64,000 nt of DNA. Source: Serratia quinivorans. GTDB lineage: Bacteria; Pseudomonadota; Gammaproteobacteria; Enterobacterales; Enterobacteriaceae. Of the stretch, positions 63,323 through 64,000 are shown piece by piece. Position 1 is the first letter of the stretch, and every line of letters starts with the position of its first letter. The notes under the pieces are model-generated. The model ran no database searches. It was not told the DNA's origin and saw nothing but the letters and a program-made list of their open reading frames with translations. The DNA lies in assembly GCF_946227985.1 (NCBI RefSeq), contig NZ_CAMKGL010000001.1, forward strand, positions 496,001 to 560,000, given 5' to 3'. Position numbers and translations under genes: made by a program.

Positions 63323-64000
63323 TTAAGCGCTCGCGTTAAAACTCAGGTGGCGCAGGCTGTGTAGCGGAAACTCATCGTTCTCGCTCAGCCAGGTTTTCAG
63401 ACCCTGTCCGGCGTAGTGCGGCCCTTCGCCCAGCGCTTGCCATTCGGTGCGTTTGCCGAGCAACAGCGCATCGTCACTGTCTGTGTTCAGAGGATAGCGG
63501 GCAGGCAGTTGGCAGACCTGCTCGCGACCGTCGTTCAGTCGCACCAGTGCATGGCTCCACACCAGATCAACGGCGCTTTGTGGGGCCTGGAACTGAATTT
63601 CCGCAATCTCGGCGAACGGCAGCCAGTAATAGGTGCCGTTCAATGCCAGTTCGCAAACCGGGCCGAGACGACCATCACCGTCGGTCAGCCAATCAAACGC
63701 CACGGGTTGCGGCTGTTCCGCCAGGGTCAGTTGCCCGGCACTGGCCGGTGCCGCTTCCAGCGCGCCGTCGCGCAATGCCTGCGCCTGTTCGGTTTCGCCC
63801 CGGGCATCGTGACGCAACGCCTGGATCATGGGTTGCAACCAGGGCTGGCTTTGTTGCAGCAGCGCGGGAGCTGCCTCGCCGGCGAACACCGTCTGACGCT
63901 GCAGTTCCGCGTTGACCGATTGCAATAACAGCAATGTGGTGGGTTGGGCGATGGGCTTCAATGCCTGCCAGGATTTCAGCTGCGCATTGGCGCGCTGCCA
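63323..64000 (-). CDS. tagJ: TagJ/ImpE family T6SS accessory protein, cut by the window edge
   Basis: A TssB-binding accessory of the ImpE family (SciE). The frame is open from 64000 to the stop at 63323, so the 225 codons here lack only the N-terminus (full TagJ is about 270). The upstream part reads WQRANAQLKSWQALK, in frame with LKPIAQPTT. A TTG at 63961 is inside the gene and is not the start. The C-terminal ImpE domain (EFPLHSLRHLSFN) is complete. Confidence 0.85.
   Translation of the reverse strand, partial: WQRANAQLKSWQALKPIAQPTTLLLLQSVNAELQRQTVFAGEAAPALLQQSQPWLQPMIQALRHDARGETEQAQALRDGALEAAPASAGQLTLAEQPQPVAFDWLTDGDGRLGPVCELALNGTYYWLPFAEIAEIQFQAPQSAVDLVWSHALVRLNDGREQVCQLPARYPLNTDSDDALLLGKRTEWQALGEGPHYAGQGLKTWLSENDEFPLHSLRHLSFNASA

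Overview
The window reads as chromosome of an enterobacterium of the Serratia group (Yersiniaceae). The evidence is protein-level resemblance to the enteric proteins RcsA, DsrB, SbmC, MgtC/MgtB, YidB and a Kdo hydroxylase, a fairly GC-rich coding background, and accessory loci typical of Serratia. No rRNA, tRNA, insertion sequence, phage or CRISPR array was seen.

Layout. 1-3.7 kb: end of a phenylacetate catabolism locus (paaA, paaB on minus; paaZ divergent on plus) with a PaaX-type dyad between them. 3.7-18.3 kb: mixed housekeeping and stress genes (AAA ATPase, Kdo hydroxylase, diguanylate cyclase, two SDR enzymes, two LysR regulators, YeaQ- and YidB-like proteins, an EEP-fold protein, a quinone reductase, a voltage-gated-type channel) plus small membrane proteins. 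18.3-20.9 kb: a cold-shock gene with a cold-box leader, a candidate antisense-strand small RNA, dsrB and rcsA with an RcsAB box. 20.9-26.9 kb: PLP decarboxylase, LysR regulator, CoA-transferase and a secreted glycosidase-like protein. 27-31 kb: a PhoP-box-driven mgtC-mgtB locus with two candidate leader peptides. 31-32.9 kb: satD-DUF3307 with a triple 29-bp operator-like repeat. 33-37.4 kb: pcaIJFD (lower beta-ketoadipate pathway) with a divergent pcaR-type regulator; paa and pca both feed aromatic carbon to acetyl-CoA and succinyl-CoA.

Three accessory systems stand out. (1) At 37.5-38.35 kb an AT-rich minus-strand operon encodes a 33-residue peptide with a class II microcin-like double-glycine leader and an 18-residue Gly/Asn/Arg-rich core, followed by a strong hairpin and three small membrane proteins (two are paralogues). 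No dedicated exporter is in the window. (2) At 40.3-47.9 kb eight tightly coupled plus-strand genes (MFS exporter, JmjC/cupin hydroxylase, alpha-oxoamine synthase, CitE-type lyase, acylating aldehyde dehydrogenase, HOA-type aldolase, ornithine-cyclodeaminase-like reductase, MaoC hydratase) form a biosynthetic cluster for an unassigned small molecule, with kynA-sbmC just downstream. (3) At 49.5-64 kb is part of a type VI secretion locus on minus (tagJ partial, tssE, tssF, tssG, clpV, ppkA-like kinase, vgrG, an extended Eag chaperone, a prePAAR effector with a C-terminal domain suggestive of an ADP-ribosyl cyclase fold, its small immunity candidate, hcp, and an unrecognised hcp-linked protein). 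The tagJ gene runs off the right edge.

Start codons were moved inward from the longest reading frame wherever a Shine-Dalgarno sequence and family alignment agreed. All functional calls come from reading motifs and remembered family sequences, with no database search.
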